NCBI RefSeq assembly: GCF_028401955.1
Contig: NZ_JAQOTJ010000008.1
Location: forward strand, 124,001 to 188,000
DNA length: 64,000 nucleotides
Direction: 5' to 3'
Source of the DNA: Bacillus sp. BP-3
GTDB taxonomy: Bacteria; Bacillota; Bacilli; Bacillales; Bacillaceae_G
The translations under genes and the position numbers were made by a program. The notes beneath the pieces were generated by a model that did not search any database, was not told where the DNA came from, and was given only the letters and a program-made list of their open reading frames with translations. How positions within the stretch are numbered: the first letter of the stretch is position 1; each line of letters starts with the position of its first letter. Of the stretch, positions 44,110 to 53,203 are shown in pieces.

Positions 44110-44844
44110 GTTACATTCTCCCCTTACTATTGTTCCATTTTCTTGTTCCATGCTTGAACGAACTTCTAACATAACGCTATGATTTTTGGCAAATTCGACT
44201 GCTCTTGGATGAAGTACGCCAGCACCTAGATTTGCGAGTTCTAACATTTCATCATAGGAAATTTCATCTAATTTGTAAGCGTTCTTTACAACGCGTGGAT
44301 CGGTTGTGTAAACGCCTGTTACATCTGTATAAATATCACATTTTTTTGCCTGTAATGCTGCAGCTAACGCAACTGCGGTTGTATCAGAACCGCCGCGACC
44401 AAGTGTTGTAATTTCTTGTTCTGCGCTTAATCCTTGGAAACCGGCTGCAACGACAATCGTTCCTTTTTGTACATAAGATTGAATCCGCTCTGTATTTATG
44501 TCGGTAATTCTAGCGCTGCCATGTATGGATTCTGTTGTAATCCCAGCTTGCCAGCCTGTAAGTGAAATTGCCTCGTACCCTTTCGTTTGTAAAGCCATTG
44601 TTAATAGAGAAATTGAAATTTGCTCACCTGTTGTAAGTAACATATCCATTTCTCGTTTACTTGGTTGATCTGTAATATTAGCAGCTAAAGATACAAGTTC
44701 ATCTGTACTATGTCCCATTGCAGAAACAACCGCTACAATTCCGTGTCCTCTTTCATATTCTTCAATGATTAAATTCGCAACATGTTGAATCCGTTCAATA
44801 TTTCCGACAGATGTGCCACCAAATTTTTGAACAATAATTTCCAT
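43615..44844 (-). CDS. lysC: Aspartate kinase II (LysC-type)
   Basis: The 409-residue kinase begins with VQKFGGTSVGN and has TTLGRGGSDTTAVALAAAL for nucleotide/aspartate binding, then two ACT domains (from about residue 255). It phosphorylates aspartate, the first step to lysine, diaminopimelate, threonine and methionine. Length matches B. subtilis LysC (408). An in-frame ATG at 44109 with a strong ribosome binding site should give a separate beta subunit. A lysine riboswitch and terminator lie upstream. A bcr1 copy interrupts the leader between the terminator and the start codon. Confidence 0.95.
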   Translation of the reverse strand: MEIIVQKFGGTSVGNIERIQHVANLIIEEYERGHGIVAVVSAMGHSTDELVSLAANITDQPSKREMDMLLTTGEQISISLLTMALQTKGYEAISLTGWQAGITTESIHGSARITDINTERIQSYVQKGTIVVAAGFQGLSAEQEITTLGRGGSDTTAVALAAALQAKKCDIYTDVTGVYTTDPRVVKNAYKLDEISYDEMLELANLGAGVLHPRAVEFAKNHSVMLEVRSSMEQENGTIVRGECNMEQQSIVKGIAFEDNITRVTMKGLQPGKLSTVFSTLASAHINVDIIIQSITNEGTVHLSFSIHSNDLNETLTVLEENRESMQYESVEHENHLAKVSIVGSGMVSNPGVAAKMFSTLQEENIHIKMVSTSEIKVSVVIDRLHLVKGVEALHESFMTKIEPFVSIN

Positions 44845-44873
44845 GATAAAAGCCCTCTTTCAAGTTGATATAG

Positions 44874-45024
44874 ATAAAGTGAAACTTTCGTCAGTGGGGG
44901 GTCATCCCCTACTGATGGTTAGTTGAACCAATCGGGCACTTACGGGAAGCTATCTCCCACATAACTTCTTTGCTTCCTCTGAATATTGAGATGGGAGTCT
45001 TACTGTCCGTTAGTGCGGGATAAA
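44874..45024 (-). repeat. bcr1 element in the lysC leader
   Basis: A 151-bp element, bounded by ATAAA on the plus strand (TTTAT when read minus) at 44874-44878 and 45020-45024. It carries the standard bcr1 blocks (TTTATCCCGCACTAACGG at the minus-strand start, GTGGGAGATAGC, ATCGGTTGGT-like, TTTCAC near the end). It lies 30 bp upstream of the lysC start and downstream of the riboswitch terminator, so it is transcribed as part of the lysC 5' leader. Confidence 0.85.
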
Positions 45025-45091
45025 TTAGGAAAAATGTTGTTAAACATAAGATGGGGAATATAGATTCCTTTTACTCCTGTAAAAAAGTAAA

Positions 45092-45127
45092 TAAAAAAAC
45101 ACCATCTCAAATAGGTGAGGATGGTGC
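45092..45127 (-). terminator. Terminator of the lysine riboswitch
   Basis: On the minus strand CACCATC(c)TCA pairs with TGAGATGGTG, followed by seven T. It lies between the aptamer and lysC. Confidence 0.85.
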
Positions 45128-45214
45128 TGTTACAGGAAAAAGGGAACAGAAAACGGAGCTAACAAAAAAACCGCCAAAAAAGAAGATGATCATAAAAAAC
45201 ATGATCTCTCTTTT

Positions 45215-45405
45215 TTGTAGATAGCTCTTCATATATACACCGCTGTATATATGACAGTTCTGTTTCTATTCGAAAACAGCCCCAATGTATATGCTCAGAG
45301 GCACATATACATTTCGGCAACTTTTCCTTTCATCTACATTCACTGACAATCTCTGTGTCTCCTATAGAATACTCATAAAAGTTGCGACCTCTATCTCACG
45401 TCATT
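45215..45405 (-). promoter_or_regulatory. Lysine riboswitch (L box)
   Basis: Read on the minus strand the L-box blocks appear in order: GAGATAGAGGTCGCAAC, GAGTATTCTATAGGAGA, GGAAAAGTTGCCGAAA, TTGGGGCTG, ACAGAACTGTCA and GAGCTATC. Lysine binding should promote the terminator at 45092 and reduce lysC expression. Confidence 0.94.
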
Positions 45406-45602
45406 AGGCGAGAGTAATTGGTTGTATGAAGTTGTTTGTAACATTTGTTTCATAGTAATCAAAATGTCGAGAGAAATCAAGTAGGTTATAATTATTTTGA
45501 ATATTTAAACTATTGTGGAAAAAAATAAAAGTGGTATAAAATGTGGTTAAAAGAAGTAGTTCCAACAAAATTTTTACATGTAATTGGAGTGGAGGGGTGA
45601 GA

Positions 45603-46511
45603 ATGAAAAAACAAAATCCTATTTATGTAAAAACAGAAATAGAAACTAAAATGGATGAACTTTGGAAGTATACACAAGATCCAAAGATACATACGGAATG
45701 GGATGTACGGTTTACAGAAATATCGTATTTAGAGAAGAACGAGGGCGAACCACAGCGTTTTTTATACAAAACAAAAATTGGTTTCGGATTTGAAATTGCT
45801 GGAGAAGGAGAATCAATAGGAGAATTACAAAAAGAAGGCGGGGAATGTATTTCGTCACTGAAATTTTGGACAGATAGTAAGCTTTCGTTAATTTCGGTAG
45901 GGAGAGGCTATTGGAAGTATATACCGAATGAGAATAAGGTTCGTTTTGAAACGCAGTATGATTATGAAACGAGGTTTGGAGGTATAGGAAGATGTATAGA
46001 TTCATACATATTTCGTCCGTTATTAGGATGGGCAACGGCTTGGAGTTTTGATGCTTTAAAATTGTGGTTAGAAAAAGGATTTCATCCACGTTTATTATTA
46101 AAAAGAGCTGTTACATATTATCTCATTTGCTTTTTGCTATCTTTTGTGTGGATCTATCAAGGTCTTATTCCGAAAATATTATATACTCATCCAGAAGAGG
46201 TACAGATGCTTTCCAAGCTTATAGGTTCAGAAAATTATGCGTCCGCAATGATTAAAGTGGTTGGATCTTTGGAAATTGTGTTTGGGGTGATCTGGTTGTT
46301 ACCTTTCAAAAAACAGAAATTATTTTTTCTTCATAGTTTCATACTATTAATCTTGACAGTTGCGGCGGGATTTACAAATATCGCTAGTTTTATGCAACCT
46401 TTTAATCCGATTACGTTAAACATCATATTAATCGGATTCTCAATAATCAGTTATATGAATAGTAATGACTTACCGCAAGCGAGAAATTGTAAGAAAAGTA
46501 GAAAGGAGTAG
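45603..46511 (+). CDS. yndG: SRPBCC / DoxX-like membrane protein (YndG-like)
   Basis: A 302-residue two-part protein. Residues 1-155 resemble an SRPBCC/START-type lipid- or ligand-binding domain (KTEIETKMDELWKYTQDPKIHTEWD...). Residues 165-290 hold four helices of a DoxX-like domain (YYLICFLLSFVWIYQGLIPKIL ... VVGSLEIVFGVIWLLPF). It is first of three genes matching B. subtilis yndG-yndH-yndJ. The ATG at 45603 follows GTGGAGGGGTGA; the longer frame upstream has no site. Function is unknown; a role in handling a membrane lipid is inference. Confidence 0.8.
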   Translation: MKKQNPIYVKTEIETKMDELWKYTQDPKIHTEWDVRFTEISYLEKNEGEPQRFLYKTKIGFGFEIAGEGESIGELQKEGGECISSLKFWTDSKLSLISVGRGYWKYIPNENKVRFETQYDYETRFGGIGRCIDSYIFRPLLGWATAWSFDALKLWLEKGFHPRLLLKRAVTYYLICFLLSFVWIYQGLIPKILYTHPEEVQMLSKLIGSENYASAMIKVVGSLEIVFGVIWLLPFKKQKLFFLHSFILLILTVAAGFTNIASFMQPFNPITLNIILIGFSIISYMNSNDLPQARNCKKSRKE

Positions 46512-46515
46512 AAAA

Positions 46516-47145
46516 TTGTCTTCCATTTATGAAACATTATTAGGAGAATCCTATCATCGGTTACATCCAAAATTACAAAAACGGTATGCGATTACAGAGG
46601 AACTTGGTTTTACAGGAGAAGGGAAAATGGATGAAATTACAGAAGGTTCTGCTGCTGTAAGAATGTTTTTAAAAGTAGCAGCAAAATTTCGGATGTTCTT
46701 TTCAGAAAGAGGGACAGGAGTACCGTTTATTATCCAAAATAAAGCAGAGAAAGACAGGGAAGGAAAGACATTTATAAGATGGAATCGGATGTTTTTGTTC
46801 GGTGAAAAAAAGCGTTATTTTCATGCTGTCATGTATTTGAATGATAAACAAAATGAAATTGTCGATTATTTTGGTGAACCGCATTTGCTTGTATCGACGC
46901 TTGCGTTTCATGTTGATTCAAAAGGAGCAATGCATATTTCATCTAAAAAACAATGGTTCTACTTATACGGAATGAAGATTCCATTGCCAAAGTTTTTATA
47001 TGGGCAGGCAAAGATTGTAGAAAGCTATGATGATGAATTAGAGTGTTATCGGATACATGTACAAGTACAAAATTCATTATTAGGACCACTTTTCTCCTAT
47101 AAGGGGACGTTTACAGAAAGGGATACAAATCTATGCGAAATATAA
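46516..47145 (+). CDS. yndH: DUF4166 protein (YndH-like)
   Basis: A 209-residue protein of the DUF4166 type, opening SSIYETLLGESYHRLHPKLQKRYA and containing GTGVPFIIQNKAEKDREGKTFIRWNRMF, features I associate with this family. No membrane helix is evident. The TTG at 46516 is chosen because AAAGGAG ends 7 bases upstream, and the longer frame overlaps yndG. Its 3' end overlaps yndJ by 13 bases, indicating coupled translation. Confidence 0.8.
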   Translation: MSSIYETLLGESYHRLHPKLQKRYAITEELGFTGEGKMDEITEGSAAVRMFLKVAAKFRMFFSERGTGVPFIIQNKAEKDREGKTFIRWNRMFLFGEKKRYFHAVMYLNDKQNEIVDYFGEPHLLVSTLAFHVDSKGAMHISSKKQWFYLYGMKIPLPKFLYGQAKIVESYDDELECYRIHVQVQNSLLGPLFSYKGTFTERDTNLCEI

Positions 47146-48761
47146 TGATTGGCTGCATGTGCTATGTCATTTTTCTTATATTAGAATGGCCAAAATTACA
47201 CCCTGTTGAATCGATTATATTATTGTCTATTCTTTTATTTATCCCAATAGCGTTTTCTATTGTAGATAATAAAAAAAGAAATGGAGACGAACTGTTTTGT
47301 TATAAGCTCGCAGCATTTTTTTATCCGGTTGCAGCAATAAGTGCAATGCTTGCTTTTGTAACAGACTATTTTCTATTTGCAATAATTTGGTTTTTATATA
47401 CCGGTATTGTCGCACTGTTTGGAGTATCCCGATTGTTAGAAAGAGGATGGAAACCGTTAGAAGAAACTGCAATTGATAGTGGATTTATATATTTATTTTT
47501 AGGTGGATTTTGGTTCTTTGCCTCTGTAGCAAATATACCAATTATGCAGTTTAGTTCAGATATTGTTTTACTCACAGCGGCTCATTTTCATTACTCTGCT
47601 TTTTTACTTCCTTTGTTTGCAGGTTTATTAGGAAGAAAACAACAAGAGAAAAGTAAGTTGTATACAGTCGCTATGTTCATTATAATTATTTCACCAATGA
47701 CAGTTGCAATTGGGATTACATATTCAAGAACGTTTGAATTTTTTGCAGTGTTACTTTATCTTATTTCCCTTTATATGTACGGGATTTTTGTATGGAAAAC
47801 AAAGTTTACTTCAAAGAGTGCAAAAATTCTTCTTATCATCTCGTCTAGTACACTTATGGTAACTATTCTTTTTTCGATTTTCTATTCATATGGTAACTTT
47901 AAGCAAGTCATGACGATTACAATTGCGCAAATGGTTTGGATTCATGGCGTTGTGAATGGATTGGGCGTAGCATTACCTGGTTGTATTGGCTGGATGATTG
48001 AAAAAGCTGCACCTATATATATTCGTTATGGAAAACCGGTGAGTCGTATAAAAGGTAAGATGAAAATTGGAGAAAATATTTTATTAGAAAATAGTTTAAT
48101 AGAGGAGAAGGAATATACAGGCCTTATAAATAAAGTGATAGATTTTGATAGTAAACAGTTTAATACAAAGAATGTATCACCACTTATTATTGATTTTTAT
48201 GAGAACACGAAAGAATATGAGTTAAAAGCAACTATTCACTGGTCACGTTGGTTTTTGCCATTTGCTTTTCTATATGAAAAAATAAGTCGGCGTGTACAAC
48301 AAATTCATTTAGGGATGGGAAATCGCTTAGAGAGGATGTATGGGGAAATTGTTGCTATAAAAGATGAAAAAGATGGTAGAAATGATGTTAGAGCGTGGGT
48401 TCGGAAAAATGAACAAAATGAAACAATCTTTGTCGCGCTCTATTCTCAGCATGAATATAACGAGGAAACATACATGAATATTGCATTGCCATTACCGTAT
48501 GCAAATATGACGGGGATATTAAAATTTCGTAATGATAAAAACAATCTTATCATTACGAGTCGATTAAGGAATAGTGCAAGAGGGGATGAGGGGATATATT
48601 TACATAACCGCTTCTTTACCATTCGCTTGCCACTCGCAGAAACGTTTACGATAAGAGAGAAGGCTACAACAACGTTAACAGCACATCATCAAATGTGGCT
48701 GTTTGGTGTGAAGTTTCTCGAGATTGATTACGAGATAGAACAAAAAGAGAATATTGCTTAA
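47133..48761 (+). CDS. yndJ: YndJ-like membrane protein
   Basis: A 542-residue protein with about nine helices in the first 290 residues. A soluble C-terminal half of about 250 residues follows, which again resembles a DUF4166-like beta-rich domain (NRLERMYGEIVAIKDEK..., LFGVKFLEIDYEIEQ). It completes the yndGHJ operon. The start overlaps yndH. The gene is not characterised; co-occurrence of an SRPBCC-DoxX protein, DUF4166 and this polytopic protein suggests one membrane-associated pathway. Confidence 0.8.
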   Translation: MRNIMIGCMCYVIFLILEWPKLHPVESIILLSILLFIPIAFSIVDNKKRNGDELFCYKLAAFFYPVAAISAMLAFVTDYFLFAIIWFLYTGIVALFGVSRLLERGWKPLEETAIDSGFIYLFLGGFWFFASVANIPIMQFSSDIVLLTAAHFHYSAFLLPLFAGLLGRKQQEKSKLYTVAMFIIIISPMTVAIGITYSRTFEFFAVLLYLISLYMYGIFVWKTKFTSKSAKILLIISSSTLMVTILFSIFYSYGNFKQVMTITIAQMVWIHGVVNGLGVALPGCIGWMIEKAAPIYIRYGKPVSRIKGKMKIGENILLENSLIEEKEYTGLINKVIDFDSKQFNTKNVSPLIIDFYENTKEYELKATIHWSRWFLPFAFLYEKISRRVQQIHLGMGNRLERMYGEIVAIKDEKDGRNDVRAWVRKNEQNETIFVALYSQHEYNEETYMNIALPLPYANMTGILKFRNDKNNLIITSRLRNSARGDEGIYLHNRFFTIRLPLAETFTIREKATTTLTAHHQMWLFGVKFLEIDYEIEQKENIA

Positions 48762-48764
48762 CGA

Positions 48765-48801
48765 AAAATGAGTTTGGTATGATACCAAGCTCATTTTTTT
48801 T
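48765..48801 (+). terminator. Terminator of yndGHJ
   Basis: AATGAGTTTGGTAT and GATACCAAGCTCATT pair (one G-T), followed by eight T. Confidence 0.88.
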
Positions 48802-48819
48802 CGTATTTATATCGTAAAT

Positions 48820-48835
48820 CTTAAGAATTCTTAAG
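48820..48835. promoter_or_regulatory. 16-bp palindrome before the ABC pair
   Basis: CTTAAGAATTCTTAAG is a perfect palindrome, followed by a further CTTAAA half-site at about 48853. It lies about 85 bp upstream of the ABC genes and may be an operator. Confidence 0.4.
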
Positions 48836-48870
48836 AATTTACCTACAAGAAACTTAAAAAATTTCTGGGA

Positions 48871-48904
48871 AGATACTAATAGATACTAATAGATACTAAG
48901 AGAT
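48871..48904 (+). repeat. Tandem 10-bp direct repeats
   Basis: AGATACTAAT occurs twice, followed by AGATACTAAG and a partial AGATA, immediately upstream of the ribosome binding site of the ABC ATPase gene. Confidence 0.7.
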
Positions 48905-48917
48905 AGGGGATGAAGTG

Positions 48918-49685
48918 ATGAAAAATGATGTAGTAGAAGTAAATCAAGTAGAAAAAATATATGGAAAGAAAAAAGAAAACCATTCAAGGGTATTAAAAGG
49001 AGTAACGTTATCAGTAAAAGAAGGTGAGTTTGTTGGAATAATGGGTCCATCGGGATCAGGGAAAACGACGGTGTTGAATGTGATTTCGACACTTGATCAA
49101 GTGACTAGTGGTACGGTGAAAATCGCAGGAACCGACATTGCAAATATGAAAGGAAATGCATTATCTGATTTTAGAGCGCAAAAGCTAGGATTTATTTTTC
49201 AAGATTTTAATCTTCTTGAAAACCTTTCAATTTATGAAAATATTGCGTTGCCGTTGTCACTGCAAGGAGTGCCTTCAAAAGATATTGATGGAAAAGTACG
49301 AGAGGTAGCGATAAAACTTGGGGTAGAAGCAATTTTAGACAAATATCCAACTGCAGTTTCTGGTGGTCAAAAGCAGCGTACAGTAGCAGCTCGTGCACTC
49401 GTACATAATCCAGCAATTATTCTTGCAGATGAACCAACAGGAGCACTTGATAGTAAAAATGCGAAAAATTTATTAGAAGCGATGCATGATTTACATGAAA
49501 ATCATCACGTTAGCATTATGATGGTAACGCATGATGTGTTTAGTGCAAGTTATTGTGAACGCATTTTATTTATCCAAGACGGATTGCTTTATAAGGAAAT
49601 CCACCGCAATGGAAGTAGAGAAGCATTTTATCAAGATATTTTAAATGTGCTTGGAAAAATGAGTTCTTCCAAGGAAGCGATATAA
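48918..49685 (+). CDS. ABC transporter ATP-binding protein (BceA-like)
   Basis: The 255-residue ATPase has Walker A GPSGSGKTT near 42, a Q-loop FIFQDFNLL, the signature VSGGQKQRTVAARAL and Walker B IILADEPTGALDS, all typical of the MacB/BceA family. With the FtsX-type permease next to it, it should form a peptide-antibiotic sensing/resistance transporter. BceAB systems usually lie beside a BceRS two-component pair; none is adjacent here. I use the ATG at 48918, with a GTG one codon upstream as alternative. Confidence 0.88.
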   Translation: MKNDVVEVNQVEKIYGKKKENHSRVLKGVTLSVKEGEFVGIMGPSGSGKTTVLNVISTLDQVTSGTVKIAGTDIANMKGNALSDFRAQKLGFIFQDFNLLENLSIYENIALPLSLQGVPSKDIDGKVREVAIKLGVEAILDKYPTAVSGGQKQRTVAARALVHNPAIILADEPTGALDSKNAKNLLEAMHDLHENHHVSIMMVTHDVFSASYCERILFIQDGLLYKEIHRNGSREAFYQDILNVLGKMSSSKEAI

Positions 49686-49697
49686 GGAGATGAGGAC

Positions 49698-51563
49698 ATG
49701 TTACTGAAATTATCGATACATAGTATACGAAAAATGATGAAAGATTATCTTGTGTTGTTAATTGGTCTTATCGTTAGTATAAGTATTTTTTATATGTTTC
49801 AAACCATGGCTTTAAATACTGAATTTACGAAAGAAAATAGCATCATTAGCAGCATTCGGATTGTCTTCGGGATTGGTGCTGTGTTACTTTCGTTTATTAC
49901 CTTATTTTACATTCTTTATGCAAATTCATTTTTGCTTACACTGCGCCGAAAAGAATTAGGTATGTATATGATGCTTGGGGCAAAAAAGAAAAAGGTTGCA
50001 CAGCTGCTTTTTATTGAAACATTAGGGCTTGGAATGATTGCTTTAATAATTGGAAATGTAGTGGGGATTGGATTAGCAAGTGTGGTAGGGAAGCTTCTTA
50101 TAAAAGGTATGGGTGTATCAGCGAAGGGATACGAGGCATTGTATTTTCCCGCTTTAATTGCAACGTTACTTTTCTTCTTTGTTCTTTTTGTAGTGACAGG
50201 ACTGCTTAATAGCATTCGTCTTCTCCGTAAAACAGAATTAGAGCTTATACGAGAAGATGACACGCAAGATGAGGTAGAAAAAAGTAAACTTCGTATTTCG
50301 GTTTTTACCGTAATTGGAATTTTGATGGTAGGTATTGGATATTACTCGATCCTACATGTGAATGAATTACAAGAAATGGGATTTGTAATGGCAACAATTT
50401 GTACGACAGTTGGAACTTATTTTATATTTGGTTCATTATTTCCTTTATTGATTACGATGTTAAAAAGAAATAAAAAAAGAAACGAAGCTGGACTTAATAG
50501 CTTTACACTTGCACAGCTACGTTTTCGAATTAATAGTTTATCAAGAGTATTAGGGACAGTTTCTATGTTGATTGCACTAGGTGCTGGTGCGATGACAGCT
50601 GGGATGGCGTTTCAAAAAAATGTTGGAATGACAACGGAATTTTCGCGAGTGTATGATGCGACGATTCATGATCCAAATGCAGAAGAGATAAAAGAATTAA
50701 AGCAAATGAACATTATAGAAGAAAAGAAATATTCTTATAAAGAAAATAACGAAGCGGTTTATTTTTTACGTGACGATTTACTTAATCAGCCACCGCTTAT
50801 TTCGGAGCACAGAAGCGCAAAGAAAAGTAAAGAGCTAATTCGTGTTCGCGTAAGTGAGGGACTTCCTGAACCAATATACACATCGCTTGAGAAGCCGGAA
50901 ACGCAGCAATATTCAAGTATGCCTGGGCAATGGGAGGATGCACTCATCCGTGAATTTCAAATTAGTTACAATCAATTTGGCGGAAAGCCGCTTCGCATCG
51001 CTGATAAAGAAAATTATGAAAAATTACAAGGAACAGTGCACTCACTTCTTTTAATTCGCGTAGATAATTTGCAAAAATATAAACCGATTCTTACAAAAAT
51101 AGATCAACGACAAAAAGAAGTTGCACAAAAAAATATCGGGGAAGAAGTACCAATGCAAACGAAAATGACGACGTATCAGTATATGTATACTTTTATGAGT
51201 GGCACAATGTTTATGGGATTTTTCCTAGGCGTTTCTTTTCTGGCGATGATGGCTAGTTCGCTTATGTTTAAAATTTTAACGGGAGCATCTAGAGATAAAC
51301 GCCGCTATGTCATGCTTCGAAAAATTGGTGTTCGAAAAGGAATGCTCTGTCGCAGCATCTATAAAGAAGTATTCTTCATCTTCTTATTTCCTGGGATTGT
51401 AGGAATTGCTCATGTATTAGTTGGCATGAATCTATTTTCATTCATTTTACTTGATCCGTATGTGAAAATTTGGATGCCAATTAGTTTGTTTGTCTTCATT
51501 TATCTTGCATATTACTGGATAACAGTACAATTATATAAAGGTATGGTACTGCCAAAAGGATAG
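49698..51563 (+). CDS. ABC transporter permease (BceB-like, FtsX domains)
   Basis: A 621-residue permease with ten helices in the BceB arrangement: four near the N-terminus carrying an FtsX domain, two central, then a large extracellular domain of about 200 residues (330-500) and a final FtsX block (MFMGFFLGVSFLAMMASSLMFKILTGASRDKRRY). In BceB proteins the extracellular domain binds the antibiotic-lipid complex. It starts 12 bp after the ATPase gene with an AAGGAGATG site. Confidence 0.88.
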   Translation: MLLKLSIHSIRKMMKDYLVLLIGLIVSISIFYMFQTMALNTEFTKENSIISSIRIVFGIGAVLLSFITLFYILYANSFLLTLRRKELGMYMMLGAKKKKVAQLLFIETLGLGMIALIIGNVVGIGLASVVGKLLIKGMGVSAKGYEALYFPALIATLLFFFVLFVVTGLLNSIRLLRKTELELIREDDTQDEVEKSKLRISVFTVIGILMVGIGYYSILHVNELQEMGFVMATICTTVGTYFIFGSLFPLLITMLKRNKKRNEAGLNSFTLAQLRFRINSLSRVLGTVSMLIALGAGAMTAGMAFQKNVGMTTEFSRVYDATIHDPNAEEIKELKQMNIIEEKKYSYKENNEAVYFLRDDLLNQPPLISEHRSAKKSKELIRVRVSEGLPEPIYTSLEKPETQQYSSMPGQWEDALIREFQISYNQFGGKPLRIADKENYEKLQGTVHSLLLIRVDNLQKYKPILTKIDQRQKEVAQKNIGEEVPMQTKMTTYQYMYTFMSGTMFMGFFLGVSFLAMMASSLMFKILTGASRDKRRYVMLRKIGVRKGMLCRSIYKEVFFIFLFPGIVGIAHVLVGMNLFSFILLDPYVKIWMPISLFVFIYLAYYWITVQLYKGMVLPKG

Positions 51564-51574
51564 TAAAGGGACAG

Positions 51575-51608
51575 ACGATTGCTTGAAAAAAGCAATCGTT
51601 TTTTGTAA
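51575..51608 (+). terminator. Terminator after the BceAB-like genes
   Basis: ACGATTGCTT pairs with AAGCAATCGT around a 5-base loop, followed by TTTTTG. Confidence 0.85.
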
Positions 51609-51772
51609 ATAATAAAATATATAAAGGAAGTTTCATAAAAGAATTACAAATAAGTTTGAAAATTCCTCACAAAATGTTCACATATATCCGATATATTAAA
51701 AATTAAAATTATAGTTTTATAAGTTTCTATAAAGATAGGAAGGATAAGTATCATTTAGGAGGAAAATGAAAT

Positions 51773-53167
51773 ATGTTTGCAAAACAACAAACAGTAAATC
51801 ATTCTACTAGAGGACATGAGGCTCAGGTAGACAGTTCAAAAGCACAATTTTTATATCGAGCTGTATGGCGCTGGCATTTTTATGCTGGTCTTATTTTTGC
51901 ACCTTTTGTAATCTTATTAGCAATCACAGGTATAATCTATTTATTTAAACCGCAAATTGAAAATGTTATATACAAAGATTATTACTATGTACAGGCTACA
52001 AAAGAAAAGTTGACTGCTGAAGAGCAAATAGAAGCAGTCAAAAAAGCGTATCCTGGTGCTTCTATTACAAAGTACAAGCCATCTTTTACGTCAAATCGTT
52101 CAGCAGAAGTAGGAATCGTAGATAAGGAAGTTCCAATGACGGTATTCGTAAACCCACATAATGGAAAGGTTTTAGGCGATTTAAAGAAAGAAGAGAAATT
52201 TATGAGCCAAGTGGAGCGGATGCATGGCGAGCTAATGATTGGCAAGGCAGGAGATCGGATTGTAGAAATGGCTGCTTGCTGGGCCATGATTTTGTTGATT
52301 ACCGGTCTATATTTATGGTGGCCTCGCAATAAAAAATCAATTTTTGGTACATTGATTCCAAGGGTTTCTAAAGGAAAGAGGATCATGCTAAGGGATTTAC
52401 ACTCTGTTCCGGCGTTTTGGTTTTCACTGTTCATTTCTCTATTTATACTGACAGGGCTTCCTTGGTCTGGATTATGGGGAGATTATATTAATAAAATCGC
52501 AACGGCTACAAAAACAGGATACCCGACAGGACTATGGGATGGTAAATTGCCGCAGTCTACTGTTCCATCTAAAGCGATAGCGGATGTTCCTTGGGCAGCA
52601 GAAAAGTTACCAGTTCCAGAATCTAAGGAAAATAAAACAGCTACTCTTATGGTGGCAGACATTATGAAAATAGCAGAAAAAAATCATTTAGAAGATGGAT
52701 ACGTAATTACATTCCCTAAAGGAGAAAAAGGTGTGTACACATTATCCGTTAAACCTGATAATCCAAAAGGGGAAGCAACGCTGCATATTGATCAGTACAG
52801 CGGAAATGTGTTAGCGAATTTGCAATTTGCAGATTATGGAATATTAGCTAAAGCGATTTCTATAGGGATTGCGCTGCATGAAGGGCGTTATTTCGGACTA
52901 GTTAATCAACTATTGGATCTTGTAATTTGTCTTGTATTAATCGGGATTGCTGTAACAGGCTGCATGATGTGGTGGAAACGCAAGCCATCTAGTACGTTAG
53001 GTGCACCTTCTTTACCAAAGAACTTTAAATTAATGAAAGGAGCAGTAATACTAATTATCATGCTAGGGATTTTGTTCCCGCTAGTAGGTATTTCGTTGCT
53101 TGTGGCTTTGGCGCTTGATTGGCTGGTAATAAAGAGAGTGCCAACTTTGAAAAAATGGTTTGGTTAA
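51773..53167 (+). CDS. PepSY-associated transmembrane protein
   Basis: A 464-residue protein with four main helices, starting with the hallmark WRWHFYAGLIFAPFVILLAITGIIYLFKP. A first PepSY domain (60-125) follows, then H-G-E-L-M / LITGLYLWWPR, a second helix pair, a second PepSY domain (290-350), and CMMWWKRKPS near the C-terminus. Conserved membrane His residues suggest heme or iron-related electron transfer, as discussed for PiuB/FhuF-like PepSY_TM proteins, but this is not shown. AGGAGGAAAATGAA precedes the ATG. Confidence 0.85.
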   Translation: MFAKQQTVNHSTRGHEAQVDSSKAQFLYRAVWRWHFYAGLIFAPFVILLAITGIIYLFKPQIENVIYKDYYYVQATKEKLTAEEQIEAVKKAYPGASITKYKPSFTSNRSAEVGIVDKEVPMTVFVNPHNGKVLGDLKKEEKFMSQVERMHGELMIGKAGDRIVEMAACWAMILLITGLYLWWPRNKKSIFGTLIPRVSKGKRIMLRDLHSVPAFWFSLFISLFILTGLPWSGLWGDYINKIATATKTGYPTGLWDGKLPQSTVPSKAIADVPWAAEKLPVPESKENKTATLMVADIMKIAEKNHLEDGYVITFPKGEKGVYTLSVKPDNPKGEATLHIDQYSGNVLANLQFADYGILAKAISIGIALHEGRYFGLVNQLLDLVICLVLIGIAVTGCMMWWKRKPSSTLGAPSLPKNFKLMKGAVILIIMLGILFPLVGISLLVALALDWLVIKRVPTLKKWFG

Positions 53168-53203
53168 TGTAGGTTACATTTATGATAAAGTAAGGGGAAT
53201 TAT

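Noticed and set aside
48871-48904. CRISPR-like array
   Set aside because: The 10-bp units are directly adjacent with no spacers and there are no cas genes.
51985-52434. 149-codon minus-strand frame in the PepSY gene
   Set aside because: Antisense to a clearly coding gene; no ribosome binding site or family signature.
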